Assembly: GCA_044229235.1 (NCBI GenBank)
Contig: JBGATH010000025.1
Coordinates: 1-64,000, forward strand
Direction of reading: 5' to 3'
Source of the DNA: UKL13-2 sp044229235
GTDB taxonomy: Bacteria > Pseudomonadota > Gammaproteobacteria > Burkholderiales > Usitatibacteraceae
DNA: 64,000 nt
Shown here: in pieces, positions 1 to 7,825 of the stretch
Numbering within the stretch: the first letter of the stretch is position 1
Layout of the letters: every line of letters starts with the position of its first letter
Position numbers and translations under genes: made by a program
Notes under the pieces: generated by a model
What the model was told of the DNA's origin: nothing
The model's input: only the letters and a program-made list of their open reading frames with translations
The model's database searches: none

Positions 1-125
1 AAGGTGAGGGGCGAACCACTCATAGCGGCTTCCTTTCGTGTCAGAAGCAAAAGGGTACCGCGGTTCGTTACCTCACCCCTCCTTGCGCACGCCCTGAAGT
101 GTCGGGACTCGTGGTTGAATCCGCG
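1..125 (-). mobile_element. End of an IS30-like insertion sequence, cut by the window edge
   Basis: Positions 1-140 are the exact reverse complement of about 52537-52676, which is the start of the IS30-family remnant described there. The terminal inverted repeat is at 99-125. Reading leftward on the minus strand, a Shine-Dalgarno-like AAGGAAG is followed by an ATG at 23-21 that opens the transposase (MSGSPLT...), leaving the window after seven codons. The body of this copy is outside the window, so I cannot say whether it is intact. The identity with the internal copy suggests fairly recent movement. The IS30 assignment rests on the transposase remnant of the sister copy. Confidence 0.7.
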
Positions 126-162
126 AAAATGGCCTGGGAGGCCCGCCAGTGCTCGAGTTTGA
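126..162. repeat. Half of the palindromic intergenic repeat, next to the IS end
   Basis: This is one arm of the palindrome found whole at 13123, 16158, 23667 and 62205. It reads out of the IS end through ggcctggga and cgccagtgct to gagttt. The other arm should lie beyond the IS, to the left of the window. The element sits at the same point of the loop as the copy at 52550. Confidence 0.65.
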
Positions 163-268
163 CCATCGAAGCGAAACTCGAGGCAACTGACCGAGTCACT
201 GTCAGGCGCCGTCAGGAAAAGCGACCAAACCAACACCCCGACAAGGGAAACAGCTGAGAGGAGCCGGT

Positions 269-1552
269 ATGACGCAACCGCAAATTGCCGCCGCCACACG
301 CGATCCTCTGGGGCTGCGTAATCGCTTCCGCAGAGTGCGCGCCGCCACGGAAGGGCTGGCTGCTCATCTGTCCGAGGAAGACTGCGCCTTGCAGTCGATG
401 CCGGACGCGAGTCCGATCAAGTGGCACCTCGCGCATACCACCTGGTTTTTTGAGACATTCCTGCTCGAAAGCTGGCAGCCCGCATTCAAGCCGTTCGATC
501 CGGCATTCCGGGTGCTTTTCAATTCCTATTACAACGGGGTCGGCGACAAGCACCCGCGCCCCGAGCGCGGGCTGATTTCGCGACCCGGTCTTGCCACCAT
601 CCGCGAATACCGGCAACACGTCACCCGGCGCATCGACGACCTGCTCGCGGTAATGGGCGGCAATGCCGAGTTTGAGTCGCTCATGTGGCTCGGCTGTAAT
701 CACGAAGAGCAGCACCAGGAACTGATACTCACCGATCTCAAGCATCTGCTCTCCCGAAATCCCGCCAAACCCGCGTACGGCGAACGCTGGCCGCTGACCG
801 CGATTGAAGCCCGGCAACCGCGCTGGATTTCCCATGCCGGCGGCTTGGTCAACAGCGGCCACGAGGGGGCTGGATTCGCTTTCGACAATGAGGGACCGCG
901 CCACCAGGTATTCGTGCAGCCATTTGAACTGGCATCCCACCCGGTAACCCACGGCGAATTCGCAGCCTTCATCGCCGACGGCGGTTATTCCCGGCCGGAA
1001 CTGTGGCTTTCCATGGGCTGGGACTGGGTGCAAGCGCAGCGCATCGGCGCACCCATGTACTGGCAGCGCGAAGGCGAGAATTGGGCGACGTTTACACTGC
1101 ACGGCATGGTCGCCATCGATCCACATACGCCGGTGAGCCACATCAACTATTTCGAAGCTGACGCCTATGCGCGCTGGGCCGGCGCGCGCTTGCCGCGCGA
1201 GGCCGAGTGGGAGCTTGCGGCGGCAGCGGTCCCCGTCACCGGCAACTTTCTGGAGTCAGGCGCCTTGCATCCGCTGGCATTTCGGGAGGAAGGGCCGAAC
1301 AATCTGCCTGCCCAAATGTTCGGCGACGTGTGGGAATGGACGCAGAGCGCCTACCTGCCCTACCCCGGCTTTCGCAGCGCGCCGGGTGCGGTGGGCGAGT
1401 ACAACGGCAAGTTCATGTGCAATCAGTTTGTTCTGCGTGGCGGGTCGTGCGCAACGCCGGCAGCACATATTCGCGCCACCTACCGCAACTTTTTCCCGCC
1501 GGATGCGCGCTGGCAATTTTCCGGGTGCCGGCTGGCGCGGGACCTGAGTTGA
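269..1552 (+). CDS. egtB: Ergothioneine biosynthesis protein EgtB
   Basis: Sulfoxide synthase of the ergothioneine pathway: a non-haem iron enzyme joining a sulfur donor thiol to the imidazole of Nα-trimethylhistidine using O2. The 427-residue protein has the family's two parts. An N-terminal DinB-like bundle has WHLAHTTWFFETF (His53, His56) and the iron-binding HX3HXE motif HEEQHQE (His145, His149, Glu151). A C-terminal FGE-sulfatase fold follows, from about residue 190, with GDVWEWT and LRGGSCATP near the end. The ATG follows GAGAGGAG. The gene overlaps the next by four bases and faces egtD. Whether the donor is cysteine or γ-glutamylcysteine cannot be read from the sequence. Confidence 0.9.
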   Translation: MTQPQIAAATRDPLGLRNRFRRVRAATEGLAAHLSEEDCALQSMPDASPIKWHLAHTTWFFETFLLESWQPAFKPFDPAFRVLFNSYYNGVGDKHPRPERGLISRPGLATIREYRQHVTRRIDDLLAVMGGNAEFESLMWLGCNHEEQHQELILTDLKHLLSRNPAKPAYGERWPLTAIEARQPRWISHAGGLVNSGHEGAGFAFDNEGPRHQVFVQPFELASHPVTHGEFAAFIADGGYSRPELWLSMGWDWVQAQRIGAPMYWQREGENWATFTLHGMVAIDPHTPVSHINYFEADAYARWAGARLPREAEWELAAAAVPVTGNFLESGALHPLAFREEGPNNLPAQMFGDVWEWTQSAYLPYPGFRSAPGAVGEYNGKFMCNQFVLRGGSCATPAAHIRATYRNFFPPDARWQFSGCRLARDLS

Positions 1553-2169
1553 GTTCGCAGGTCGACCGCGCCCGGCTGTTGTACGCCGCGCTCGCGGCCA
1601 ATTATGACGACGAGACCCGCTTCATCACCGGCATCCGCAAGCAGGCGATCTGTGCACTGAAATTGCGGCCGGGCGAGACGGTTCTGGACGCGGGCTGCGG
1701 AACCGGCTGGTGTCTGCCGCTGCTTTCCGAACAGGTTGGCGCAAACGGCAAAGTGATGGGATTCGAGCCATCACCGCACATGCTGGCCGTCGCGCACGGC
1801 CGATCACGCCGGCTGCCTCTGGCAAACGTGGAACTCATTGAGGCTTGTGGCGACAGCGTTATCCTTTCCAGCCCTCCCGACGCCATCCTGTTCAGCTATA
1901 CGCACGACCTGCTCCAGTCGCAATCGTCGCTCGAGCACATCCTTCGACAGACCAGATCGGGCGCACGCGTGGTCGCCGTGGGAACCAAGCTGTTTCCCAA
2001 ATGGTTTGTGCCGGGCAACTGGTACCTTCGGCACACGCATCACATGACCATCACCAACTTCAGCGACTTTGACGCACCCTGGCGCAAGCTGTCGCTGTTG
2101 TGCGCGCGCCATGACGTGCGCTCGACCGTGCCGGGCAGCCGCTACCTGTTCACCGGCACAATCGCCTGA
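1549..2169 (+). CDS. Class I SAM-dependent methyltransferase between egtB and egtD
   Basis: About 206 residues with a Rossmann methyltransferase core: motif I VLDAGCGTGW at residues 45-54, an acidic strand end (GFEPS) and a later SYTHDLLQ segment. I chose the TTG at 1549 because it overlaps the egtB stop (TTGA), suggesting translational coupling; the longer frame running back inside egtB is a shadow. The stop abuts the egtD stop on the other strand with no gap. Substrate unknown: the histidine methylation of ergothioneine is already covered by EgtD, so this may be an accessory or unrelated enzyme carried with egtB. Confidence 0.75.
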   Translation: MSSQVDRARLLYAALAANYDDETRFITGIRKQAICALKLRPGETVLDAGCGTGWCLPLLSEQVGANGKVMGFEPSPHMLAVAHGRSRRLPLANVELIEACGDSVILSSPPDAILFSYTHDLLQSQSSLEHILRQTRSGARVVAVGTKLFPKWFVPGNWYLRHTHHMTITNFSDFDAPWRKLSLLCARHDVRSTVPGSRYLFTGTIA

Positions 2170-3114
2170 TCACTCGGCAAAGAACACCCAAAACGCCTGT
2201 TCGGCGCTGGTCCAGGCGGTGACGCGTTCGAATCCGGCCGCGCCGAGCATGGCAGCAAACTCGTCACGTCCGTATTTGTAGGAGTTCTCGGAATGAATAC
2301 GCTCGCCGACGCGGAATAGCCGCGCCGTGCCATCGATCGTGACCAGCTGATCCCTGGTCGCTTCCAGATGCATTTCGATGCGGCCCAGCGACTCGTTGTA
2401 ACTGCCCTGGTGGCGCCAGAGCTTTTCATCAAAGTCCGCGCCAATCACGCGATTGATGTGGCGCAGGGCGTTGAGGTTGAACGCCGCCGTCACGCCCAGC
2501 GCATCGGCATATGCCGCATCAAGCCGGCGCTTGTCCTTTTTGGCGTCAACGCCGATCAGCAAGCCGCCGGACGCGAAGGCGCGCATTTGGCCCAGGAAAG
2601 CGGTGGCCGCTTCGGGTGTGAAATTGCCGATGCTCGACCCCGGGTAAAACAGCGTTGTGCGCCCGGAAAGCAGTTCATCGGGAATGTCGAGGCGGCGCGA
2701 GAAATCTGTAACCAGTCCGATCATCTCCGTATGCGGAAAATCAGGCGCCATCGTCGACAGCGCGGCTTCCAGGGACGCGCCGGCGATATCGATTGCCACA
2801 TAGCGCCGCGGCTCGATGAAGGGCAGCCAGCCAAGCGCCTTGCAGCAATCGCCCGCCCCCAGGTCGACAAAGGTGTCCACCTTGCCAAGGGCCTCACTGA
2901 TCTCGGCCCGATGTTGCTGGAAGATGGCGCGTTCGGTGCGCGTCGGATAGTACTCATCGAGCTGGCAGATTGCCGCGTACAGCGCGCAGCCCATCTCGTC
3001 GTAAAAGTACTTTGGTTCAATGCTCGCCGATGTGGCGAGCAACCCCGCCTTCAGCCTCGCGAGCTCCGCATCGTGATCAATCTGCAGCCGGTCGACAATT
3101 CGGTATGGAATCAT
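2170..3114 (-). CDS. egtD: L-histidine Nα-methyltransferase EgtD
   Basis: Makes hercynine (Nα-trimethylhistidine) by three SAM-dependent methylations of histidine, the first step to ergothioneine. The 314 residues match the family length of about 320. They contain the typical N-terminal PKYFYDEMG and LDEYYPTRTE segments (residues 34-61) and the SAM-binding FVDLGAGDCCKALGWL (82-97). The C-terminal NSYKYGRDEF and WTSAEQAFWVFF also fit the family. The start overlaps the stop of the TlpA-like gene (ATGA), so egtD is probably the last gene of a minus-strand operon. It faces egtB end to end, giving a compact two-enzyme ergothioneine locus. Confidence 0.9.
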   Translation of the reverse strand: MIPYRIVDRLQIDHDAELARLKAGLLATSASIEPKYFYDEMGCALYAAICQLDEYYPTRTERAIFQQHRAEISEALGKVDTFVDLGAGDCCKALGWLPFIEPRRYVAIDIAGASLEAALSTMAPDFPHTEMIGLVTDFSRRLDIPDELLSGRTTLFYPGSSIGNFTPEAATAFLGQMRAFASGGLLIGVDAKKDKRRLDAAYADALGVTAAFNLNALRHINRVIGADFDEKLWRHQGSYNESLGRIEMHLEATRDQLVTIDGTARLFRVGERIHSENSYKYGRDEFAAMLGAAGFERVTAWTSAEQAFWVFFAE

Positions 3115-3707
3115 TTGGGATGGATGGCGGCCTTGCGCGCGGGTTCCGCGCCGTTCAGCAGTTTTATCACCGCAGATTCGATCGTCGCATCGGCAAAATC
3201 TGCCTGCCCGACCAGTGTCTGCCGGATATTGCCTGCGCGATCAATCAGAAAGGTACTCGGCACACCGTTGATACGCCAGGCTTTTTTCGCATCCCCGTCA
3301 CGATCCAGCAGCAGCGGAAACGTGGTGCCGGACCGCGCTGCGAAGGGCTGAATCCGGGCTTCGCCTTCGCCCAGGTTCACGCCGAGGACGACCAGCGACT
3401 TGTCGGCGTGGCGATCGGCGAGGCGCTGCAGGGATGGCATTTCCTCGACACAGGGCTCGCACCACGTTGCCCAGAAGTTCACCACCACCACGCTGCCACG
3501 AAACTCGGCCAGCGTCCGCACTTGTCCCTGCATGTCCTTGAGACGCAGTGCAGGCGCCTTGCCGCCTCTCCACGGTTTCCATTCTGCGGAAGTGGCGGCG
3601 GTCACGGCGAACAACAGGCAGAGCAGTGCGTACTTCAGGAGTCGATTTGGCAAGAGAATAGTCCGCGCCCACGGCGGGGAAGCCGCGGGCGTCCGTGACG
3701 AGCGCAA
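3111..3707 (-). CDS. TlpA-like periplasmic thioredoxin-fold protein
   Basis: A 198-residue TlpA/ResA-type thiol-disulfide oxidoreductase. NFWATWCEPC (Cys83, Cys86) is the redox site, and GVPSTFLIDRAG holds the cis-proline segment. A hydrophobic stretch at residues 20-40 (NRLLKYALLCLLFAVTAATSA) is a signal peptide or anchor, so it acts outside the inner membrane. The frame opens with a TTG right after the stop of the transglutaminase gene. A second TTG at 3653, just before the hydrophobic stretch, gives a more typical N-terminus and may be the true start. It overlaps egtD by four bases. The partner substrate is not evident. Confidence 0.8.
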   Translation of the reverse strand: MRSSRTPAASPPWARTILLPNRLLKYALLCLLFAVTAATSAEWKPWRGGKAPALRLKDMQGQVRTLAEFRGSVVVVNFWATWCEPCVEEMPSLQRLADRHADKSLVVLGVNLGEGEARIQPFAARSGTTFPLLLDRDGDAKKAWRINGVPSTFLIDRAGNIRQTLVGQADFADATIESAVIKLLNGAEPARKAAIHPK

Positions 3708-4814
3708 TCAGGCCGACAGTTCGCGCGAGGTGATTGTGTATTTGAAGTTGTCCGGGTCGAGCTGATCCACGCGACCTTCCGCGGTTTCGGCGTTCGGATA
3801 CATGAAAAATCCCAGCTTGCTTTTAGCCGATCCCGGCAACGCTACATCGTGCGCAAAATTCAGCGCAAGCCAGTTCATTTCCCAGTTACCCCACAGGAAT
3901 TGGCGGGCGGCGACCACCTTCGGGTCGTCGATCTTCTTGCCGCCTTCCTCTTCCAGGATGACTTTTCGCACATCGGCCGGGTCGACCGGAACCCAGCCAA
4001 TGTTCTGCGCATAAAACTCGGCACGGCAATGCTGCGCCTTGGTAATATCGCCCGCCTTGCCCAGCGACTTGTAGCCACGCCTGGAATCAGCAACCCGGAT
4101 ACCGTAAACGTCGCGCGCGGGTATGCCGGAGGCCCGCGCCAGCGCCACAAACAATGCATTCAGGTCGCCGCACTTGCCACCGAACGATTTGTTCTCGAGC
4201 ATGAACTTGACATCGCCAACGCCGCAGCCGCGCGTCTTCGGATCACGATACGTGTTCTCAACGATCCATTCGTAGATTGCGCGTGCTTTGTCGATGTCAC
4301 TTTTTGCGCCCTTGGTGATGCTGTCGGCCGTGGATTTGACGATACCGTCCGTCGGCAGCAGGTCCGACGCCTTCAGGAATCGACGCTGTTCGTCGACACC
4401 TGCCATGGTGCCCTTGCCCCTGGACGGGTCAACGCTGTAATTGCGTGTCGCAAACCGGCTGGTCACCGTCAAAACCGGCCGCACGCCCTCAGCAAATTCC
4501 GCCGACGCCACGCCCAGGCCCCACTCCTTGTCGGAGATCTGGCCCTTGGCATGCATCACGCCACCGTCCGCCACGGCCTGATGCCCCAGATTCTTCTGAT
4601 AGGCCGTGTCCACCGTCAGCGGCGTGGGAATCCAGATCCGGGTCACGCCGGCTGGTTTCGCCACCTCGACACGGGCAACCACCTCAAAAATGCGCCATGC
4701 ATCAGCCTCCGGCGCGCCCTGTGCAAGCGCGGATGAAACAGCGCCGGGCAACGTGCCCGCAGCCAATACCACGGGCACACCTGCGCCTGACTTCAAAAAA
4801 GAACGTCGATCCAT
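3708..4814 (-). CDS. Tat-exported transglutaminase-like protein
   Basis: Begins with a twin-arginine signal (MDRRSFLKSG, then a hydrophobic stretch ending near SALAQG), so a folded protein is exported to the periplasm. The second half has a transglutaminase-like core with the cysteine in GGKCGDLNA (Cys215), histidine in AQHCRAEFY (His262) and aspartate in VPVDPADV (Asp278). This is the Cys-His-Asp triad of bacterial cysteine proteases and transglutaminases. 368 residues. ATG preceded by GAGGAGG. First gene of the minus-strand run with the TlpA-like gene and egtD. It could be a peptidase or amidase; the substrate is unknown. Confidence 0.8.
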   Translation of the reverse strand: MDRRSFLKSGAGVPVVLAAGTLPGAVSSALAQGAPEADAWRIFEVVARVEVAKPAGVTRIWIPTPLTVDTAYQKNLGHQAVADGGVMHAKGQISDKEWGLGVASAEFAEGVRPVLTVTSRFATRNYSVDPSRGKGTMAGVDEQRRFLKASDLLPTDGIVKSTADSITKGAKSDIDKARAIYEWIVENTYRDPKTRGCGVGDVKFMLENKSFGGKCGDLNALFVALARASGIPARDVYGIRVADSRRGYKSLGKAGDITKAQHCRAEFYAQNIGWVPVDPADVRKVILEEEGGKKIDDPKVVAARQFLWGNWEMNWLALNFAHDVALPGSAKSKLGFFMYPNAETAEGRVDQLDPDNFKYTITSRELSA

Positions 4815-5080
4815 GGCAGCCTCCTCGGTTGGTTACAGTTCAGCGGGCAATGATACCCGCAGATAATCCTTGAAAATCATGTGGTATTTCAGGCACGAAG
4901 GTACCTCCATCCACGGAAAATCGCCCGGCAGCCGATGCTCATGCTCAGGCAGCGGCACTCCTGGAGAACCCCGGCAGCGACGCATGCGAGTAAAATATGC
5001 CCCTGTGCGGCGCGGCGTTGCAGCAAAAGACCGACCGACAACAATAATCATTCCCCAGCCCTTTTTCGCCGGACAATCTC

Positions 5081-6346
5081 ATGAACCCCACGACATACCG
5101 CTCTGCCTCCCACGCCAGGCTGCCTTCGCTGGTACTCTCACTGCTGCTGACCGGATTCACCGGGCTGGCGCTGGCCCAGGCGACACCACCGGCCGAGGCG
5201 CCCAAGGAAACCATGCGCGCGGAAGTCGGCAAGCCGCTGCTGGCCGCCGAAGAACTGGCCAAGGCCAAGAACTTCAACGATGCACTCACCAAGATCGCCG
5301 AAGCCGAGGCGGTGCCCAATCGCACAGCCTATGAAACCTACTTCATCAACCGCCTGCGTGCCACCACATCACTGAGCGCCGGCAAGGACGAGCAGGCGGT
5401 CAAATCCTTGGTGCTGGCCTACGAGTCGACATACATGCCGGCTGCTGACAAGGGCAAGATTGGTGACGCCATCACCCGGATTTTCTATCGCCTGAAGGAT
5501 TACAAGCAAGCGGCGGAATGGGGTGGTCGCACGCTAAAGGAACCCGGCGCGCCACAAGACCTGCGTCTGCTCATCGGACACTCGCTTTACCTGCAGAACG
5601 ACTTTCCGGCTGCGATCAAGGAACTGGAAGCGTACGTCGCTGCCACCGAGAAGGCCGGCAAGAAAGTGCCCGAGGAGCAGTACCGCCTGTTAGCCAGCTC
5701 CGCCAACAAGGCCAAGAATGATGCAATGTACGTCGCCGTTGTCGAAAAACTCATCCAGACCTATCCCAAGCGCGACTACTGGGCCGACCTGATCTATCGC
5801 ACCGAGTCCAAGAAGGGCTTCAATGACCGCCTGACGCTCGACGTGTACCGCTTGAAAATTGCCACCGACGTCTTGTCGGAGCCGAGTGAATTCATGGAAG
5901 TGGCGCAATACACGCTCCAACTGGGCTTTCCCACCGAAGCGATGAAAGCGCTCGACGCCGGCGTCGCCGCTGGCGCGCTGGGCAAGGAAGGCAACCAGGA
6001 TCGCTACAAGAAGCTTCGCGACAACGTCGAGAAGGAAGTCAAAGAGGAGAAAGCCCGTGCCGCCAAGGGCGGTGCCATCCCCAACACCAGCGTGGCAAAA
6101 CTCAACAATGGTTTTGATCTGGTCATCAAGGGCGATGGCAAGAAGGGGCTGGAGCTGATGGAAGCCGGATTGAAGCTGCCCGACCTGAAGCGCCCCGAAG
6201 AAGCGAAGCTGCGTTTCGGTATCGCCCACGTGTTGGCCGGCGAACGCGCCAAAGCCGTCGAAGTTCTGTCCACTGTGCAAGGGGCGGACGGCACAGCCGA
6301 TCTGGCCAGACTCTGGATCCTCTTCGCGAAGCAGCCGAAGGAATAG
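5081..6346 (+). CDS. Secreted α-helical repeat (TPR-like) protein
   Basis: 421 residues starting with a signal peptide (hydrophobic LVLSLLLTGFTGLALAQA, cleavage near Ala-Gln-Ala). The rest is charged and helical with TPR-like spacing, for example AEELAKAKNFNDALTKIAEAEA, ITRIFYRLKDYKQAAEWGGR and FGIAHVLAGERAKAVEVLS. It is probably a periplasmic scaffold. I do not recognise a named family. It stands alone, divergent from the transglutaminase gene; the 266 bases between them must hold both promoters, though I could not pick out a convincing one. Confidence 0.65.
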   Translation: MNPTTYRSASHARLPSLVLSLLLTGFTGLALAQATPPAEAPKETMRAEVGKPLLAAEELAKAKNFNDALTKIAEAEAVPNRTAYETYFINRLRATTSLSAGKDEQAVKSLVLAYESTYMPAADKGKIGDAITRIFYRLKDYKQAAEWGGRTLKEPGAPQDLRLLIGHSLYLQNDFPAAIKELEAYVAATEKAGKKVPEEQYRLLASSANKAKNDAMYVAVVEKLIQTYPKRDYWADLIYRTESKKGFNDRLTLDVYRLKIATDVLSEPSEFMEVAQYTLQLGFPTEAMKALDAGVAAGALGKEGNQDRYKKLRDNVEKEVKEEKARAAKGGAIPNTSVAKLNNGFDLVIKGDGKKGLELMEAGLKLPDLKRPEEAKLRFGIAHVLAGERAKAVEVLSTVQGADGTADLARLWILFAKQPKE

Positions 6347-6371
6347 ATCTACAGCGTGGGCTCAGTTTTGC

Positions 6372-6411
6372 CCACATTCCGCGAGCCAAGCAGTTGGCTT
6401 TCGTAATGTGG
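6372..6411. repeat. Imperfect inverted repeat downstream of tRNA-Ser
   Basis: cacattccgcgagccaa and ttggctttcgtaatgtg can pair around a gcag loop. Its upper end overlaps the encoded CCA of the tRNA and there is no T-run after it in the direction of transcription. It might be a processing or termination structure, but neither is shown. Confidence 0.4.
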
Positions 6412-6499
6412 CGGAAGGGGCGGGATTCGAACCCGCGGTAGGCTATTAACCTACGCACGCTTTCCAGGCGTGTGACTTAAACCGCTCATCCACCCTTCC
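6409..6499 (-). tRNA. tRNA-Ser (anticodon GGA)
   Basis: The minus strand folds as a class II tRNA. The acceptor stem is GGAAGGG with CCCTTCC, discriminator G and an encoded CCA. The anticodon stem-loop is CACGC-CTGGAAA-GCGTG. The long variable arm (TAGG...CCTA) is typical of serine, and the T arm contains GGTTCGAATCC. Length 91 with CCA. The anticodon GGA reads UCC and UCU codons. A well-spaced promoter lies just upstream. Confidence 0.95.
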
Positions 6500-6536
6500 G
6501 AATTCAGTGGCTTCGCTCGGTCAGGCGAAGGGCGCG

Positions 6537-6565
6537 ATGATAGCCGACTACGCGTGATTAGGCAA
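6537..6565 (-). promoter_or_regulatory. Sigma-70-type promoter of tRNA-Ser
   Basis: On the minus strand TTGCCT (6565-6560) and TATCAT (6542-6537) are separated by exactly 17 bases. The -10 box is about 38 bases before the mature tRNA end, leaving a short 5' leader for RNase P. It lies between the lptF stop and the tRNA, so the tRNA need not depend on readthrough. Confidence 0.55.
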
Positions 6566-6577
6566 TTGCGGCGATGC

Positions 6578-7663
6578 CTAGCGGCGAGCGAATGCCAGCC
6601 ACCTGAAGGAGAAAAGCTGGCGCGAAAACAGGAACAGCAGCGTGGCAATCATGCCGAGGTGCACCGGCCAAAGGCCGATCCATGGCGACAACCTGCCCTG
6701 TTGCGTCCAGGTCTGAAACACGCTGAGCAGGTTGTAGTAAAGAAAAAACACCAGCATGGCAAGGAACAGGTTCCCGGACGTTCCGGATCGCGGGTTGACG
6801 AAGGAAAGGGGAATCGCCATCACCGCCAGCACCAGCGCAGCAATCGGCAATGCAAGGCGCCAATGGAGCTCCGCCATGCGCTCGGCATCAGGTGCGCGTA
6901 CCAGCCCCAGAGTCGACATCTCCCGTGCCTTGGGATCGTCGGCCTTGACCTGTGTGGCTTCGACGCGAATCATTTGCCGCTCGAAATCGATGATGCGAAA
7001 GTCGAGCGCGCCCGGTGTGCCTTCGTAGCGCCTGCCGTTGAGCAGCACCAGGAATTTGTCGCCGTTCGGGTCGATCTGCTGGAAGCCCTTTTCAGCGACG
7101 ACGACGCCGTTGCGGCCACCCTGGGTGTACTGCACGAACACGTTGTTGACGACCTCGCTGTCGCTTGACGTCTTGTCGACGAAAAATACCCGATCCGATC
7201 CGCGCGACTCCATAAAGCTCCCTGGCGACAGGCGCGCGACATCATCCTTGCTGCGCAACAGCCGTTTGTATTCAGAGCTTTGCGACAATGCCCACGGCGT
7301 CAGAAACAGGCTGAGCAACGCCGTCAGCGCCACAATCGGGCCGGCAAACCGCAGCACCGGGTTCACCCACGACGCCAGCGACAGTCCGGAGGAAAACCAG
7401 ACCGGCATCTCGCTGTCCCGATAACTGCGCGACAGTGTCAGCAGCACGGAAATGAACAGCGTCAGGGCGAGCAGCACCGGCAGGTAACTCAACAGCGCAA
7501 AACCCATCAGCGCAATGACTGCCTCAGGCTCGACCGTGCCGATGGCGGCGCGCCGCAAAAACCAGACCAGCTGCTGGACCACGGTAATGGCAACCAGCAC
7601 GCCCACGACCGCACCGCCGACGGCGGAGAACTCGCGGGTCAGACTGCGTGTAAAGATGGTCAA
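6578..7663 (-). CDS. lptF: LPS export permease LptF
   Basis: YjgP/YjgQ-family inner-membrane subunit of the LptB2FG transporter, which pulls lipopolysaccharide out of the inner membrane. 361 residues, the family length. There is a membrane block at the N-terminus (segments around residues 12-35, 50-75, 100-120), a periplasmic β-jellyroll from about 130 to 255, and three membrane segments at the end. The motif MAIPLSFVNPRSG precedes a C-terminal membrane helix, as in LptF. The start is a TTG with a weak ribosome site. It is divergent from pepA, a common proteobacterial arrangement. lptG is not seen downstream; the tRNA follows instead. Confidence 0.85.
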   Translation of the reverse strand: MTIFTRSLTREFSAVGGAVVGVLVAITVVQQLVWFLRRAAIGTVEPEAVIALMGFALLSYLPVLLALTLFISVLLTLSRSYRDSEMPVWFSSGLSLASWVNPVLRFAGPIVALTALLSLFLTPWALSQSSEYKRLLRSKDDVARLSPGSFMESRGSDRVFFVDKTSSDSEVVNNVFVQYTQGGRNGVVVAEKGFQQIDPNGDKFLVLLNGRRYEGTPGALDFRIIDFERQMIRVEATQVKADDPKAREMSTLGLVRAPDAERMAELHWRLALPIAALVLAVMAIPLSFVNPRSGTSGNLFLAMLVFFLYYNLLSVFQTWTQQGRLSPWIGLWPVHLGMIATLLFLFSRQLFSFRWLAFARR

Positions 7664-7825
7664 GAGGCGCCCACGGAGAATTGTTGCGGCGATCGAAAGA
7701 AAAGCGAAGCCAAACTGTTTTGACGGGCAACGCCCAAAAAAGCGATAATTTCGCTTTGACTTTTCATGTCGGCGCCGCGATTGTTTGTCGGCGAACGGCG
7801 ATCAACGGCCCTAAGGAGATTTCTC

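Noticed and set aside
6372..6411. Intrinsic terminator after tRNA-Ser
   Set aside because: The hairpin overlaps the tRNA CCA end and no T-run follows, so I list it only as an inverted repeat.
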